Source: Lachnospiraceae bacterium (GTDB lineage: Bacteria > Bacillota > Clostridia > Lachnospirales > Lachnospiraceae). From it: 64,000 nucleotides of DNA. This document shows positions 53,724 to 62,457 of this stretch, in pieces (the first letter of the stretch is position 1; each line of letters opens with the position of its first letter). Below the pieces are notes generated by a model, which saw nothing but the letters and a program-made list of their open reading frames with translations, made no database searches and was not told the DNA's origin. The DNA is taken from the NCBI GenBank assembly GCA_028696165.1, contig JAQVHQ010000002.1, positions 92,600 to 156,599 on the forward strand. Direction: 5' to 3'. The position numbers and the translations under genes are program-made.

Positions 53724-53756
53724 ATATCCTCCTTTAATGTATATATTTTATCAATA

Positions 53757-53774
53757 AGTTAGTTTTAGCTAACT
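53757..53774. promoter_or_regulatory. Dyad AGTTAG-N6-CTAACT upstream of the surface protein gene
   Basis: Perfect dyad GTTAG-TTTTAG-CTAAC (53758-53773) with A/T flanks extending it by one base each side, 34 bp before the start codon. The same GTTAG-N6-CTAAC occurs before apbE at 59224-59239, so one repressor probably controls both. Confidence 0.7.
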
Positions 53775-53789
53775 ATCAATCAAAAAAAA

Positions 53790-54299
53790 TTAATTTTGCA
53801 CATTTGCCATCCTACTACCGCTTTTAATTGCCGATAAAATCCTCTGAGACAAAATCCCTATCAATGTGCCAGTTACAGCTCCGGCTACAAGAAGTGCCGG
53901 GAGATAGTAAATCAAATTAATATTCTGTACCATCCATATCGCCACAAGAATCTGACCCACATTATGTCCGATTCCTCCGGCAATACTCATACCGATAATA
54001 GAAAATCCACCTGTCTTTTTTATGAGATACATCACCCCGAAACTAAGTAAACCTCCGGAAATGCTGTATATAAGAGACATACCATTGCCAAACATAAATC
54101 CCATTAATAAGATACGAATAAATGAAACCATCAGCACTTCCTGAGGCTTCAAAAAATAAAATCCTGTTACGACAACCAGATTAGCAATTCCCAGTTTCAT
54201 ACCTGGCACTCCGAAATTAACCGGAATCAATGCTTCCACATAACTAAATATCATGGCCAGTGCCACTAAGATACCGCAGTACGCAACTTTTCTGCTCAT
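53790..54299 (-). CDS. Gx transporter / heptaprenyl diphosphate synthase component I-like protein
   Basis: A 169-residue membrane protein with 5-6 helices. The pattern ALIPVNFGVPGMKLGIANLV and AGGIGHNVGQI is typical of the Gx transporter (HepS-I-like) family. Genes of this family regularly stand in ApbE/FMN-binding/NusG-II clusters, where they may supply or move a quinone- or flavin-related compound. The precise role is not known. 128 bp follow the NusG-II gene, including a small tandem repeat. Confidence 0.85.
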   Translation of the reverse strand: MSRKVAYCGILVALAMIFSYVEALIPVNFGVPGMKLGIANLVVVTGFYFLKPQEVLMVSFIRILLMGFMFGNGMSLIYSISGGLLSFGVMYLIKKTGGFSIIGMSIAGGIGHNVGQILVAIWMVQNINLIYYLPALLVAGAVTGTLIGILSQRILSAIKSGSRMANVQN

Positions 54300-54335
54300 G
54301 CATGTCTCCTTCCTGCTGTATTACCAATTCTTACT

Positions 54336-54410
54336 TTCGTGTTTGCTATTTTCGTGTTTGCTGTTTTCGTGTTTGCTGTTTTCATATCTACTATTTTTAC
54401 AGATACTATT
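54336..54410. repeat. Five-unit 15-bp tandem repeat
   Basis: TTCGTGTTTGCTGTT repeated with a 15-bp period. The first three units are nearly identical and the last two degenerate. It lies in the gap between the NusG-II and Gx transporter genes. Confidence 0.8.
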
Positions 54411-54427
54411 TTATCGTCTCCGACTCA

Positions 54428-54880
54428 TTATTTTGCAATCACATCCGGTGCTGCTGCCTCATCCTCTGCAACATCCGTTTCCTCCCCGGCATCATAACTA
54501 TCATTGCCACTGTTACTGTCACCTGTATTTTCCTCTTCAGCAGTAATTACTTCTACTACCAGTTTATGAGGCAGGCAGACAATAGTTTCTTTCTCTTTGC
54601 TGATTTTCCCCTGCTGCTCACAGTAACCATCCGGACAGTCAGCATCTTCCATATAGGCCTCTCCATCTTTTATAACGATATGATTATGACCCCATTCCTC
54701 TGTTATCTCTATTTTCTGATTTACTTTCAGTGAGTAAATTCCGTATACGGTTCCGTCCGCAGTAATCTTAATCTGATTTCCCGGAGTCTTTCCATACACA
54801 TTCATTGCCAGCATCAGTATCAATCCAATCCCAATAACTGACAGTCCAAATATACCGTCTCTTTTTTTAATTCCCATCAT
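54428..54880 (-). CDS. NusG domain II-type membrane-anchored protein
   Basis: A 150-residue protein with one N-terminal helix (about 10-27) and an extracytoplasmic beta-rich domain of the NusG-II type: GTVYGIYSLKVNQKIEI, then EDADCPDGYCEQQGKI and ETIVCLPHKLVVEV. The conserved Cys pair may be a redox or metal site. A low-complexity acidic tail follows. Such proteins accompany flavin-based extracellular redox genes. Located 15 bp after the Fe-S membrane protein. Confidence 0.88.
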   Translation of the reverse strand: MMGIKKRDGIFGLSVIGIGLILMLAMNVYGKTPGNQIKITADGTVYGIYSLKVNQKIEITEEWGHNHIVIKDGEAYMEDADCPDGYCEQQGKISKEKETIVCLPHKLVVEVITAEEENTGDSNSGNDSYDAGEETDVAEDEAAAPDVIAK

Positions 54881-54895
54881 CTTTTCCTATTCATC

Positions 54896-55762
54896 TTATA
54901 TACCTGCCCAAATTAATAATCCTGCCAACAACATTGCACGAATTATGGTAAATAAAAACTCATTTCCACGCACTTTAGAAACTCCGCAATGCACATTTGA
55001 TTTCGGGCAAGTATCTATGCATTTCTGGCATTGAATACATTCTCCTCGCACTTCCATGGTTCCTGAATTTGGCAGTTTCACATCAACCGGACACTTTTTC
55101 TCACAACCTTTGCAGCCGCGCAAGCATTCCTCCCGATCTCTGTGAAGCGAGAAAAATGGCAATACCGGAAGTATTGAGAATACGGCTCCCATCGGGCAGA
55201 AAAATCTGCAAAAGAATCTCTCCTGTATACACATCCCCAGAATAAGCAGTATCAAAACAACAACACCTACTGTGTATGCCCCCAGCTTAAGATTCCCTGC
55301 ATGAATCATGGAAAACACATCCCAGGGACTGCTGCCCTGAAGATTTCCATATAATCCCAGATAACATAAAATTAATATGGCCACTAAAACAATATACTTT
55401 AAATAAATAAGCAGTCCTGTGATTTTCTCACTTATTTTTATGGGTTTCTTTTTCAGCTTTTTACAGGTTTTCTGATAAATCCAATGCAGCGCATCTCCAA
55501 AACTTCCAAAGGTGCAGGCAAATCCACAGAAGAATCGTCCAAATATTATGGTATATACACACAGCACTATTAATATCGCCAGAAAAGAATTCCATTGTAT
55601 CTTCTCCACCGCACCAATTTGAGTAAACAGATATTTGACGCCTGCAAAAGCTGCTGTATATGCAGACGGTATCAACAGGAAATAAATGAGCTGAATAATC
55701 CCTCGAAGACAGATATGTAATTTCTTTTTATTCTTCATAAACTTTTTTATCGTATCCTGCAT
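54896..55762 (-). CDS. NapH/CcoG-like polyferredoxin membrane protein
   Basis: A 288-residue membrane protein with about 5-6 helices and two pairs of Cys motifs in the membrane part (FCGFACTFG, FCRFFCPMG). A bis-4Fe-4S ferredoxin domain follows (CLRGCKGCEKKCP, CIQCQKCIDTCP). NapH-like proteins carry electrons across or along the membrane. Here it probably feeds the FMN domains of the neighbouring exported proteins. It starts 2 bp after the small FMN-binding gene. Confidence 0.9.
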   Translation of the reverse strand: MQDTIKKFMKNKKKLHICLRGIIQLIYFLLIPSAYTAAFAGVKYLFTQIGAVEKIQWNSFLAILIVLCVYTIIFGRFFCGFACTFGSFGDALHWIYQKTCKKLKKKPIKISEKITGLLIYLKYIVLVAILILCYLGLYGNLQGSSPWDVFSMIHAGNLKLGAYTVGVVVLILLILGMCIQERFFCRFFCPMGAVFSILPVLPFFSLHRDREECLRGCKGCEKKCPVDVKLPNSGTMEVRGECIQCQKCIDTCPKSNVHCGVSKVRGNEFLFTIIRAMLLAGLLIWAGI

Positions 55763-55764
55763 GA

Positions 55765-56268
55765 CTACTTCTCCGCCTCTTCTAATGCTGCCGCAGCTGC
55801 ATCCTTAATTCCTGTCGAACTAAAAGTTGCTCCACTTATGGTATCAACATCAGCTGACTGACTTTCTATAATGTCCGGTATGATATCCTCTGCCATTGTA
55901 AGATATGCAGTATCCTCATTCTCAGCAGATACTATGTTAATTTCTGAGATTTTTTTATTTTCTATGACAATATCAATCGCAATAGGGCCACCAAAGCCCT
56001 GTGCTTCACCACTATAGGTTCCATCTGCATACTGTCCTGTGTTCCCTCCAGTATCCTGTCCATCAGAAACATCCGTTCCCAAATCAGTACCATTATTGAT
56101 TATCAATTGCTGCTTAACATTTTCAGTCTCTAAAGCCGCAGTTTCCAATTCCATATTTAACCTGGCAATTTTGTCTTCCTGCTCTCGCTGGGTCAATATT
56201 GCTTCATATCCTGTGAGCAATACAGTAATTGCCACTATATTCATGAGTCTGATCCAAAATGATTTCAT
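55765..56268 (-). CDS. FMN-binding domain protein, single domain
   Basis: A 167-residue exported protein: one N-terminal helix, a short coiled coil, and an FMN-binding domain starting YADGTYSGEAQGFGGP. It ends in the flavinylation motif TISGATFSS, whose Thr is the site ApbE modifies with FMN. It overlaps the multi-domain FMN gene by 4 bp (ATGA). Confidence 0.92.
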   Translation of the reverse strand: MKSFWIRLMNIVAITVLLTGYEAILTQREQEDKIARLNMELETAALETENVKQQLIINNGTDLGTDVSDGQDTGGNTGQYADGTYSGEAQGFGGPIAIDIVIENKKISEINIVSAENEDTAYLTMAEDIIPDIIESQSADVDTISGATFSSTGIKDAAAAALEEAEK

Positions 56269-58079
56269 CTGCTGGCCACTCCTATGTCTGTTGTTTTTCC
56301 GGCATAATCTAATACCTGCTGACAGCCTTCAATTATGGACTTTGAAGTGCAGGTTGCCCTGGATACCATATCAATATCTTCTAAAGTGCCTTTTTCTACA
56401 ATCTGAGTTCCTACACCTGGTATAGTTGATGTTCCATTTAAAGCTCTTCGAATGTAACTGCTGTTGGTAAGTGCTCCATCCCCCGATACCTCTGTGATAC
56501 TGGTGATTTTGTCATTTTCAATAGTGACTGTCATAGATAGAATATATGCGGTAAAATCTCTGTCATCATCTGGATAACACCATATAGTCGTCTGATATGT
56601 TCCATCCTGGTAGATTGTGTCTGCTGTTCCGCCAGTTTCCCCTTCTCCGCTTCCAATTTCTCCGCTATCTCCAGTGGTTCCTCCTTCGCTTCCAGTTCCT
56701 CCACCATCTCCGGTGGTTCCTCCTTCGCTTCCAGTTCCTCCACCATCTCCAGTGGTTCCTCCTTCACTTCCGGTCCCACCATTATCTCCGGTAGTTCCAT
56801 TCCCGTTTCCATTATTATCTCCGGCAGTTCCGTCCCCGCTTCCGTTCGTCACCTTTTCAGCTTCCAACAGGGCATTCTTAATAGCATTTAGTATACCTTT
56901 AGAACTATATGTTGCTCCTGACACCAAATCCACTTCCGTACTCTGAGTTTTCATAACATTCTCAACTACTGCTTTTGCCCGATTAAAGAAAATCTCATCA
57001 TCTTCCTGTTCCGTAATCAAAATTGCTTTTATAGTCTTATCTTGTAATACAAGTGCAACAGTAATATCTGACAAGTATCCTTCTGCCGTCCCATAATAAA
57101 TACCATCTGTATATGGGAATTTTCCTGCTATTATATCCTGAGAATTATTATTTCCTGCATTACCGGAATTGTTTTGATTATTTCCTGACAAATTATCGCC
57201 ACCGCCCGATGTTCCTGAATCCGTAACCGCCGCCTGACTCAGTGCATTTCTCACCGCCTCTATAATCCCCACTGAACTGTAGGTTGCTCCTGATACAGTA
57301 TCCACATTCGTACTCTGTGCAGCGATAATATTATTTATCAGTCCTGATGCTCTCTGAATATAAGAGCTTCCATCGCTAGTATTGGTAATGTTGATTTTTG
57401 AGATTTTCCCTCCCGAAATAGCAACCTGTACCGACAGCGGTCCGGCAAATCCGGTTCCCGTTCCCGTATAAGTACCATCTCTATAAGCCGCTGGATCCTG
57501 CACTGCAGTGATTGTATTAGAACTTCCTGCAGAAGGGGTTGAAGCTCCGGAAGAGGCTGCCGGCTGCGAGGTATCTTCGGTTCCTGTCAGAGCATTCTTC
57601 ACAGCACTTATAATTCCATTGGAACTATAAGTCGCACCTGACACCACATCAACCTCCAGGCTTTGAGCAGAAATGATTTTATCAATAACACCCTTTGCAC
57701 GATTGAAAAATGCCGCATCATCTGCCTCTACATTCAAGACATCAATTGCAGTAATTTTCTTGTCTTTTACCGTTACGGAAACTGTAATACTGCCTGCAAA
57801 TCCGGTTCCGGTTCCTTCATAAGATCCATCTTCTAAGTCAAAAGAACCTGCCCCTGTGCTAACCTGAACAGCTTCTGCTGTTTCTGTCTCTGTCTCAGTT
57901 TCCTGTTCATCATCTGAATTATCCTGTACATCCTGCTCCTGTACCGTACTATCCATATTTGATGCATTTACTTCATAAATTGGTCTTGTATAGTTTTTTA
58001 AAGACACTCCCACACACACCGTTAAAAATACAGTAGACAATATCGGAGCAAAACCTGCTGTCTTCTTCAACCATTCCAT
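56265..58079 (-). CDS. Four-domain FMN-binding surface protein
   Basis: A 604-residue exported, membrane-anchored protein with four FMN-binding domains. The motifs are SGATYS at 147, 263 and 387, and a variant SRATCTS at 573, so three or four covalent FMN groups are expected. A repeat of 13 residues (GDGGGTGSEGGTT) at about 431-470 forms a flexible linker before the last domain. It resembles multi-flavinylated carriers of extracellular electron transfer. It follows apbE by 39 bp. Confidence 0.9.
   Translation of the reverse strand: MEWLKKTAGFAPILSTVFLTVCVGVSLKNYTRPIYEVNASNMDSTVQEQDVQDNSDDEQETETETETAEAVQVSTGAGSFDLEDGSYEGTGTGFAGSITVSVTVKDKKITAIDVLNVEADDAAFFNRAKGVIDKIISAQSLEVDVVSGATYSSNGIISAVKNALTGTEDTSQPAASSGASTPSAGSSNTITAVQDPAAYRDGTYTGTGTGFAGPLSVQVAISGGKISKINITNTSDGSSYIQRASGLINNIIAAQSTNVDTVSGATYSSVGIIEAVRNALSQAAVTDSGTSGGGDNLSGNNQNNSGNAGNNNSQDIIAGKFPYTDGIYYGTAEGYLSDITVALVLQDKTIKAILITEQEDDEIFFNRAKAVVENVMKTQSTEVDLVSGATYSSKGILNAIKNALLEAEKVTNGSGDGTAGDNNGNGNGTTGDNGGTGSEGGTTGDGGGTGSEGGTTGDGGGTGSEGGTTGDSGEIGSGEGETGGTADTIYQDGTYQTTIWCYPDDDRDFTAYILSMTVTIENDKITSITEVSGDGALTNSSYIRRALNGTSTIPGVGTQIVEKGTLEDIDMVSRATCTSKSIIEGCQQVLDYAGKTTDIGVASR
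56640..56800. repeat. 39-bp in-frame repeat (Gly/Ser/Thr linker)
   Basis: About three tandem 39-bp units plus partial copies. On the minus strand each encodes GDGGGTGSEGGTT, the linker between the third and fourth FMN-binding domains. Confidence 0.85.
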
Positions 58080-58118
58080 CTAAAAGCTCCTCCTTTTCTA
58101 AGTTTTAACCTTCTCTTC

Positions 58119-59207
58119 CTATTCCGCCCGAATCACTTCCGTTATATATTCAGAATTAAAATCTTCTGAAATCCCTTCTGTCACATATACGGTTCCTTCC
58201 TCGGATAGAAGAATCATATCAAATTCATCGCTGTGTTCCCGCCAGTACCCGGTGGCGCGGTCTTTGCCCATGATATAAAATGAAGTGGATAATCCATCTG
58301 CCAAAGTTCCGTCTGCACTTACGATTGTCACCGAAGTAAGCCCGCTGTCTGCAGGATATCCCGTCTTAGGATCTATGATATGATGATAGGTCACACCACC
58401 TTCTTCGAAATATCGCTCATAACCACCAGAGGTAATAACGGCCTTATCCTGTATAGATAATACGCCCAAATAACTTCCGTCTTCATTGGGACTCTGAATC
58501 GCCACTCTCCACAAGCTGCCATCTGATTTCGTCCCCAGCACCTGAACATTACCGCCCAGATTCACCATACCGCTCTTTACACCATTCTCGCGAAATATAT
58601 CTAAAACCCTGGTAGATGTATATCCTTTTGCAATGCCTCCCAAATCAATCTGCATACCATCCATACCAAAATCAATCTTTGAATTTTCAGTATCAAACTG
58701 AATCTTTGATACATCGGTAAGAGTCAAAAGCTGTTCTAACCGTCCAGCTTCCGGCACCTGATAAGAACCACTTGTAAACCCCCATTCCTGCATAATCGGG
58801 TAAATAGCAATATCAAATGCCCCTTTTGTTTCCGCATAAAGATCCAAAGAACGCTCCATCAAATAAGATGCATCTGCTCCCAGCACTCCGCCTCTGTTTT
58901 CATTGACCAAAGCAATCTCACTGGTCTGATTTCCAGTGGAAAGCAAATCATCTAATCGATGAATCTCCTCCGCTGCTGCTTCAACTGCCGCCTGACAATT
59001 TTCTCCATAAGCTGTAACTGTCATATAAGTATCCATGGCAAAAATATCCTGAGTATACTCATTCGTTTCCCCGTACGATACAGTCTCTGCTGTATCAATT
59101 CCTGTACTATTTTCTATATTAGTTTTTGTATCTGCTCCTGCATTATTACCACATGCACTTAGCGATAAGCTCAAAAAACAGACTACACATAATATTCTGA
59201 TTTTCAT
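58119..59207 (-). CDS. apbE: FAD:protein FMN transferase, lipoprotein
   Basis: A 362-residue extracytoplasmic lipoprotein. The signal ends at a lipobox (LSLSAC, Cys about 19). ApbE motifs are FAMDTYMTVTAYG, VNLGGNVQVLGTK, the metal/FAD site TSGGYERYFEEGG and HHIIDPKTGYP. It transfers FMN from FAD to Thr in SGATxS motifs, five or six of which are encoded just downstream. It is the first gene of the cluster, behind a promoter overlapped by the GTTAG dyad. Confidence 0.95.
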   Translation of the reverse strand: MKIRILCVVCFLSLSLSACGNNAGADTKTNIENSTGIDTAETVSYGETNEYTQDIFAMDTYMTVTAYGENCQAAVEAAAEEIHRLDDLLSTGNQTSEIALVNENRGGVLGADASYLMERSLDLYAETKGAFDIAIYPIMQEWGFTSGSYQVPEAGRLEQLLTLTDVSKIQFDTENSKIDFGMDGMQIDLGGIAKGYTSTRVLDIFRENGVKSGMVNLGGNVQVLGTKSDGSLWRVAIQSPNEDGSYLGVLSIQDKAVITSGGYERYFEEGGVTYHHIIDPKTGYPADSGLTSVTIVSADGTLADGLSTSFYIMGKDRATGYWREHSDEFDMILLSEEGTVYVTEGISEDFNSEYITEVIRAE

Positions 59208-59223
59208 ATATCCGGCCCTTCTA

Positions 59224-59239
59224 GTTAGTTTCTTCTAAC
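59224..59239. promoter_or_regulatory. Dyad GTTAG-N6-CTAAC in the apbE promoter
   Basis: The perfect dyad GTTAG-TTTCTT-CTAAC lies between the -10 region and the start codon. On the minus strand a second arrangement, CTAAC-TGAC-GTTAG, shares one half-site, giving three alternating half-sites (59224-59249). This is the layout of a repressor operator, for example of the TetR type. No TetR gene is in the window. Confidence 0.7.
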
Positions 59240-59249
59240 GTCAGTTAGG

Positions 59250-59277
59250 ATATCATCTGTATTGATATGATGTCAAT
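59250..59277 (-). promoter_or_regulatory. Promoter of the apbE cluster
   Basis: Minus strand TTGACA (near 59271-59276) and TATCCT (near 59247-59252) with about 18 bp between. The -10 abuts the CTAAC half-sites, so repressor binding would block it. Confidence 0.55.
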
Positions 59278-59350
59278 CATAAATGTATTTACTGAGTTAT
59301 TTTCTCATTAAACATTTCTTTCTGTTGTTTCACATCCCGCCAACACCCAG

Positions 59351-59710
59351 CCTCAGCACAAGAAAAAAGGGCCCCGGAGGGCTGCAGGACCAGAAAGAGC
59401 GAACGGACAGAAAAAGGCAGCCTCCTCCAGCCAGAAACCAACACCCACACCGGACAGAACTGACACAGCGGTCGGGAGACATAACACATGCAAACAATCA
59501 GTGAGCGCCCTTAGTTTTGGCAAGATCCAACACTTACAAAGACTTAGGCACGAAGGCTCTCCTGAGTGTCTTAGTCGCAGTTAGTGTTTAGCTCGCCAAA
59601 ACGTTGCTCACGTTTGCAAGTGATATGTCTCCCGACCGCTGCGTCAGTTCTGTCCGGTGCGGGTGTTGGTTTCTGGCTGGATGAGGCTGCCCTTTTTTCT
59701 TGTGCTGAGG
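59351..59710. repeat. Fold-back element with long inverted repeats
   Basis: Outer arms of 22 bp are perfect complements (59351-59372 and 59689-59710). Inner arms of 68 bp (59416-59483 and 59624-59691) match at 65 of 68 positions. Shorter complementary blocks continue inward, around TGCAAAC, GTGAGC and TTTTGGC. A 43-bp stretch (59373-59415) is present only in the left arm. The element is richer in G+C than its surroundings, has no plausible gene and ends 13 bp from the kinase stop codon. Confidence 0.85.
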
Positions 59711-59723
59711 CGTCCCCTCTTCC

Positions 59724-62438
59724 TTATACATACTTCATCAAAGTCTGATACAGCGCCGTCACATCCACCGGTTTCGTCAAATGTGCATCCATCCCCGCCG
59801 CCTTTGTCATCTTCTTATCTTCCGCATAAGCATTCGCTGTCATAGCCACAATCGGAACCCGCTTACTATCCGCCCGTTCCAATCCGCGGATACACCTTGC
59901 CGCTTCGATTCCATCCATAACAGGCATACGAATATCCATTAAAATCGCCAAATACTCATCCTCTGTCGAATCCTTAAACCGCCTCACCCCTACTTCTCCA
60001 TTCTCTGCATAATCCACAACAACTCCAATCTTTTCCAATAAGCGAATCATAATCTCTTTATTCAAAGGATGATCCTCACACAGCAAAACCCGCCTGCCGC
60101 AAAGCACACTGTAATCCTCTGTCGCATACTCCTTTTCAGTCGATATCACCTCATCTGACACTTCAAATCCCAGTTCAATAGTAAAGACAGTCCCCTCTCC
60201 CAGTTCACTGTTTACTGTAATATGTCCGCCCATAAGTTCCACCAGATTTTTCACAATAGAAAGCCCCAGTCCCGAACCGGCAGAGGTAATTGTAATATTA
60301 TTCTGTTCCTGCGAAAATGGTTTAAAGATTTTATCCTGCATAAATTCTTCACTCATGCCACAACCTGTATCCTGTAACACGATTCTATAATATACTATTG
60401 TTTTTCCGTCTTTTTGAACCTTACCCTTTTCCTCGATTTTCAGAGAAATCATACCACCTGCAGGAGTAAACTTCATAGCATTAGACATTAAATTCATGAT
60501 AATCTGTTTGACACGCACTTCATCCATTAACAGGCAAAGATTTTCATCTATCTTAGATATATCCAGCTGAAACTGCTGTTGCTTTTGTTCCAGAGTTGGG
60601 CGAAGCATATCTGCAATCCCCTGTATTAGGTTCTGGATGCAAATAGGATTTTTCTCTATCTGCATCTTCTTCGTCTCTATCTTACTCATGTCAAGAGTAT
60701 CGTTAATTAAGGCCAGCAGGTAATTACTGGAAACTTCTATCTTATCCAGATTGTCCTTTAACACCTGAATATCCGTCTCCTCCTTAGACAGATTCACAAG
60801 TCCTAAGATTCCATTCATTGGAGTTCTCATGTCGTGGCTCATACGAGAATAAAACTCCGTCTTTAAAGCATTTTCCTCATCTGCTCTTCTAACTTCCAGG
60901 GCAAGCTTCTTATTTTTCTTTTCTAATTCATAAGAATCTCTAAGCTGCTGCTCTGCCTGTTTCATCTTCACAACGTTCTGTGAAATATTCTCCTGTACAC
61001 TGGAAACAGTATTGTATAGAGATTCTATCTCATCTCCGGTCTTAACCGCCTCCCTGTTCTTCCACTGCGGACTCTCCAGCCACAATTCCGGTGTTACTCT
61101 GTTAAATTCACGGGTCTGCTCCACTATGCTGTTAATCGGTCCTGATATTCTCATTGCCGCATACCACAGAGCAAAAGAACTTACAAATAAGGAAATTCCA
61201 AATAACATAGACAGCATCTTGATAATGAAGATGAACATATCTCTCATATAATTTTCCATAGGAATATCTGCACACGCATATGCTGTTGTACGTTCCATAT
61301 CATCCTTAATCGGAGTAAATGCCGTAATCATCCAGCCATAGGAATCATGCGTAAACCTGGCATCAATCGTACCTCCAGCTATCAAAATATCTTGACAATC
61401 GCTGAAACTCTCGTCAAAAGTTACTATCGACCCCGGTTCATCACCTTCTACATCCGCTGTATCACAGTCAAACACTACATGGCTTCCGTCTTCCTGTATC
61501 TGATATACATACAAATACTGTACCTGCTTCATATTATGAAGAATTTTATCAAGCTTTTTTTCTGTATCTGTATAGTCTGCCGCCTGTTCTCCCTGGCTTA
61601 GATAGGCATCAACCATATTGCCGTCCACACATGCTGCTGCAAGTGAAGAAACATTGGTTACCTCTTCAAAATATTTTGCCCGAAGTTCTTCCTGATAATA
61701 ACGAATTCCCACAAAAATGGAAATTCCGCTGATCAGCAAAGAAGACAGGAGAATCAGTTCTGTGATTCTGCGGCTTACCGACTTCCTGGTATAAATAGTT
61801 CTTTCATTGTCTTCTATACTTCTTATCTCTTCTGCATTTCTATCATACAGATAGCTATTCATGAATTTATCATAAAGTGCTTTAGGATAATTGTTTAAAA
61901 ACAGATAAACCGGCAGCATAGTAATCAGTTTGTCCGGAATGTCCAACAAAACATCTGCAGAAAACTGCGCCCAAAATTTTGGGCAGTCATTTGCATAAAA
62001 TATATTTGCCAACGGAGCAGCCAGTCCTCCGATTTCAGCTCCATAAAGGGTCCATGTCATAATCGAACCACCTGCACCACCGATAACTACCATAATCATG
62101 GCCAGCCAAAAGCAGCCAGATATCGTCTTTAAATATCCTTTGCGTGAAAACCATGCTGCTGCCAGTGCATTTAGAATCGTAAGAATCCCATAATACATGC
62201 TGATTGGATCCGTCGCTGAATTAATCAGATTCGACAAAAACCCCACTGTCATACCCGGAATAGGGCCGCCCAATGCTGCAACCAGAACGCTTCCCACATT
62301 ATCGATATAAAGCGGCAGACCTAATATATTTACAATACCTGCCAACACAGTATTTACCAATAAACCGGAAACGCATAATCCCAATGTCCATAATGTAAAT
62401 AATTTATAGATTCTCTGCATCGGTTTATTAGCATTCAT
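59724..62438 (-). CDS. Hybrid histidine kinase with ECF-S-like membrane domain
   Basis: 904 residues. The N-terminal 200 residues are polytopic and resemble ECF-transporter S components (LPLYIDNVGSVLVAALGGP and GFLSNLINS). A second membrane pair encloses an extracytoplasmic sensor (about 245-400). A HAMP-like linker, the dimerization domain (SHDMRTPMNGILGL), the ATPase (NLMSNAMKFTPAGG, GSGLGLSIV) and a C-terminal receiver (MDIRMPVMDG) follow. It probably senses a small ligand such as a vitamin. The fold-back element lies just after its stop. Confidence 0.9.
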   Translation of the reverse strand: MNANKPMQRIYKLFTLWTLGLCVSGLLVNTVLAGIVNILGLPLYIDNVGSVLVAALGGPIPGMTVGFLSNLINSATDPISMYYGILTILNALAAAWFSRKGYLKTISGCFWLAMIMVVIGGAGGSIMTWTLYGAEIGGLAAPLANIFYANDCPKFWAQFSADVLLDIPDKLITMLPVYLFLNNYPKALYDKFMNSYLYDRNAEEIRSIEDNERTIYTRKSVSRRITELILLSSLLISGISIFVGIRYYQEELRAKYFEEVTNVSSLAAACVDGNMVDAYLSQGEQAADYTDTEKKLDKILHNMKQVQYLYVYQIQEDGSHVVFDCDTADVEGDEPGSIVTFDESFSDCQDILIAGGTIDARFTHDSYGWMITAFTPIKDDMERTTAYACADIPMENYMRDMFIFIIKMLSMLFGISLFVSSFALWYAAMRISGPINSIVEQTREFNRVTPELWLESPQWKNREAVKTGDEIESLYNTVSSVQENISQNVVKMKQAEQQLRDSYELEKKNKKLALEVRRADEENALKTEFYSRMSHDMRTPMNGILGLVNLSKEETDIQVLKDNLDKIEVSSNYLLALINDTLDMSKIETKKMQIEKNPICIQNLIQGIADMLRPTLEQKQQQFQLDISKIDENLCLLMDEVRVKQIIMNLMSNAMKFTPAGGMISLKIEEKGKVQKDGKTIVYYRIVLQDTGCGMSEEFMQDKIFKPFSQEQNNITITSAGSGLGLSIVKNLVELMGGHITVNSELGEGTVFTIELGFEVSDEVISTEKEYATEDYSVLCGRRVLLCEDHPLNKEIMIRLLEKIGVVVDYAENGEVGVRRFKDSTEDEYLAILMDIRMPVMDGIEAARCIRGLERADSKRVPIVAMTANAYAEDKKMTKAAGMDAHLTKPVDVTALYQTLMKYV

Positions 62439-62457
62439 ATATTCTGCCTCCTTTAAA

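Noticed and set aside
59283..59504. Small plus-strand gene in the fold-back element
   Set aside because: No ribosome site and the frame is formed by the inverted repeat sequence.
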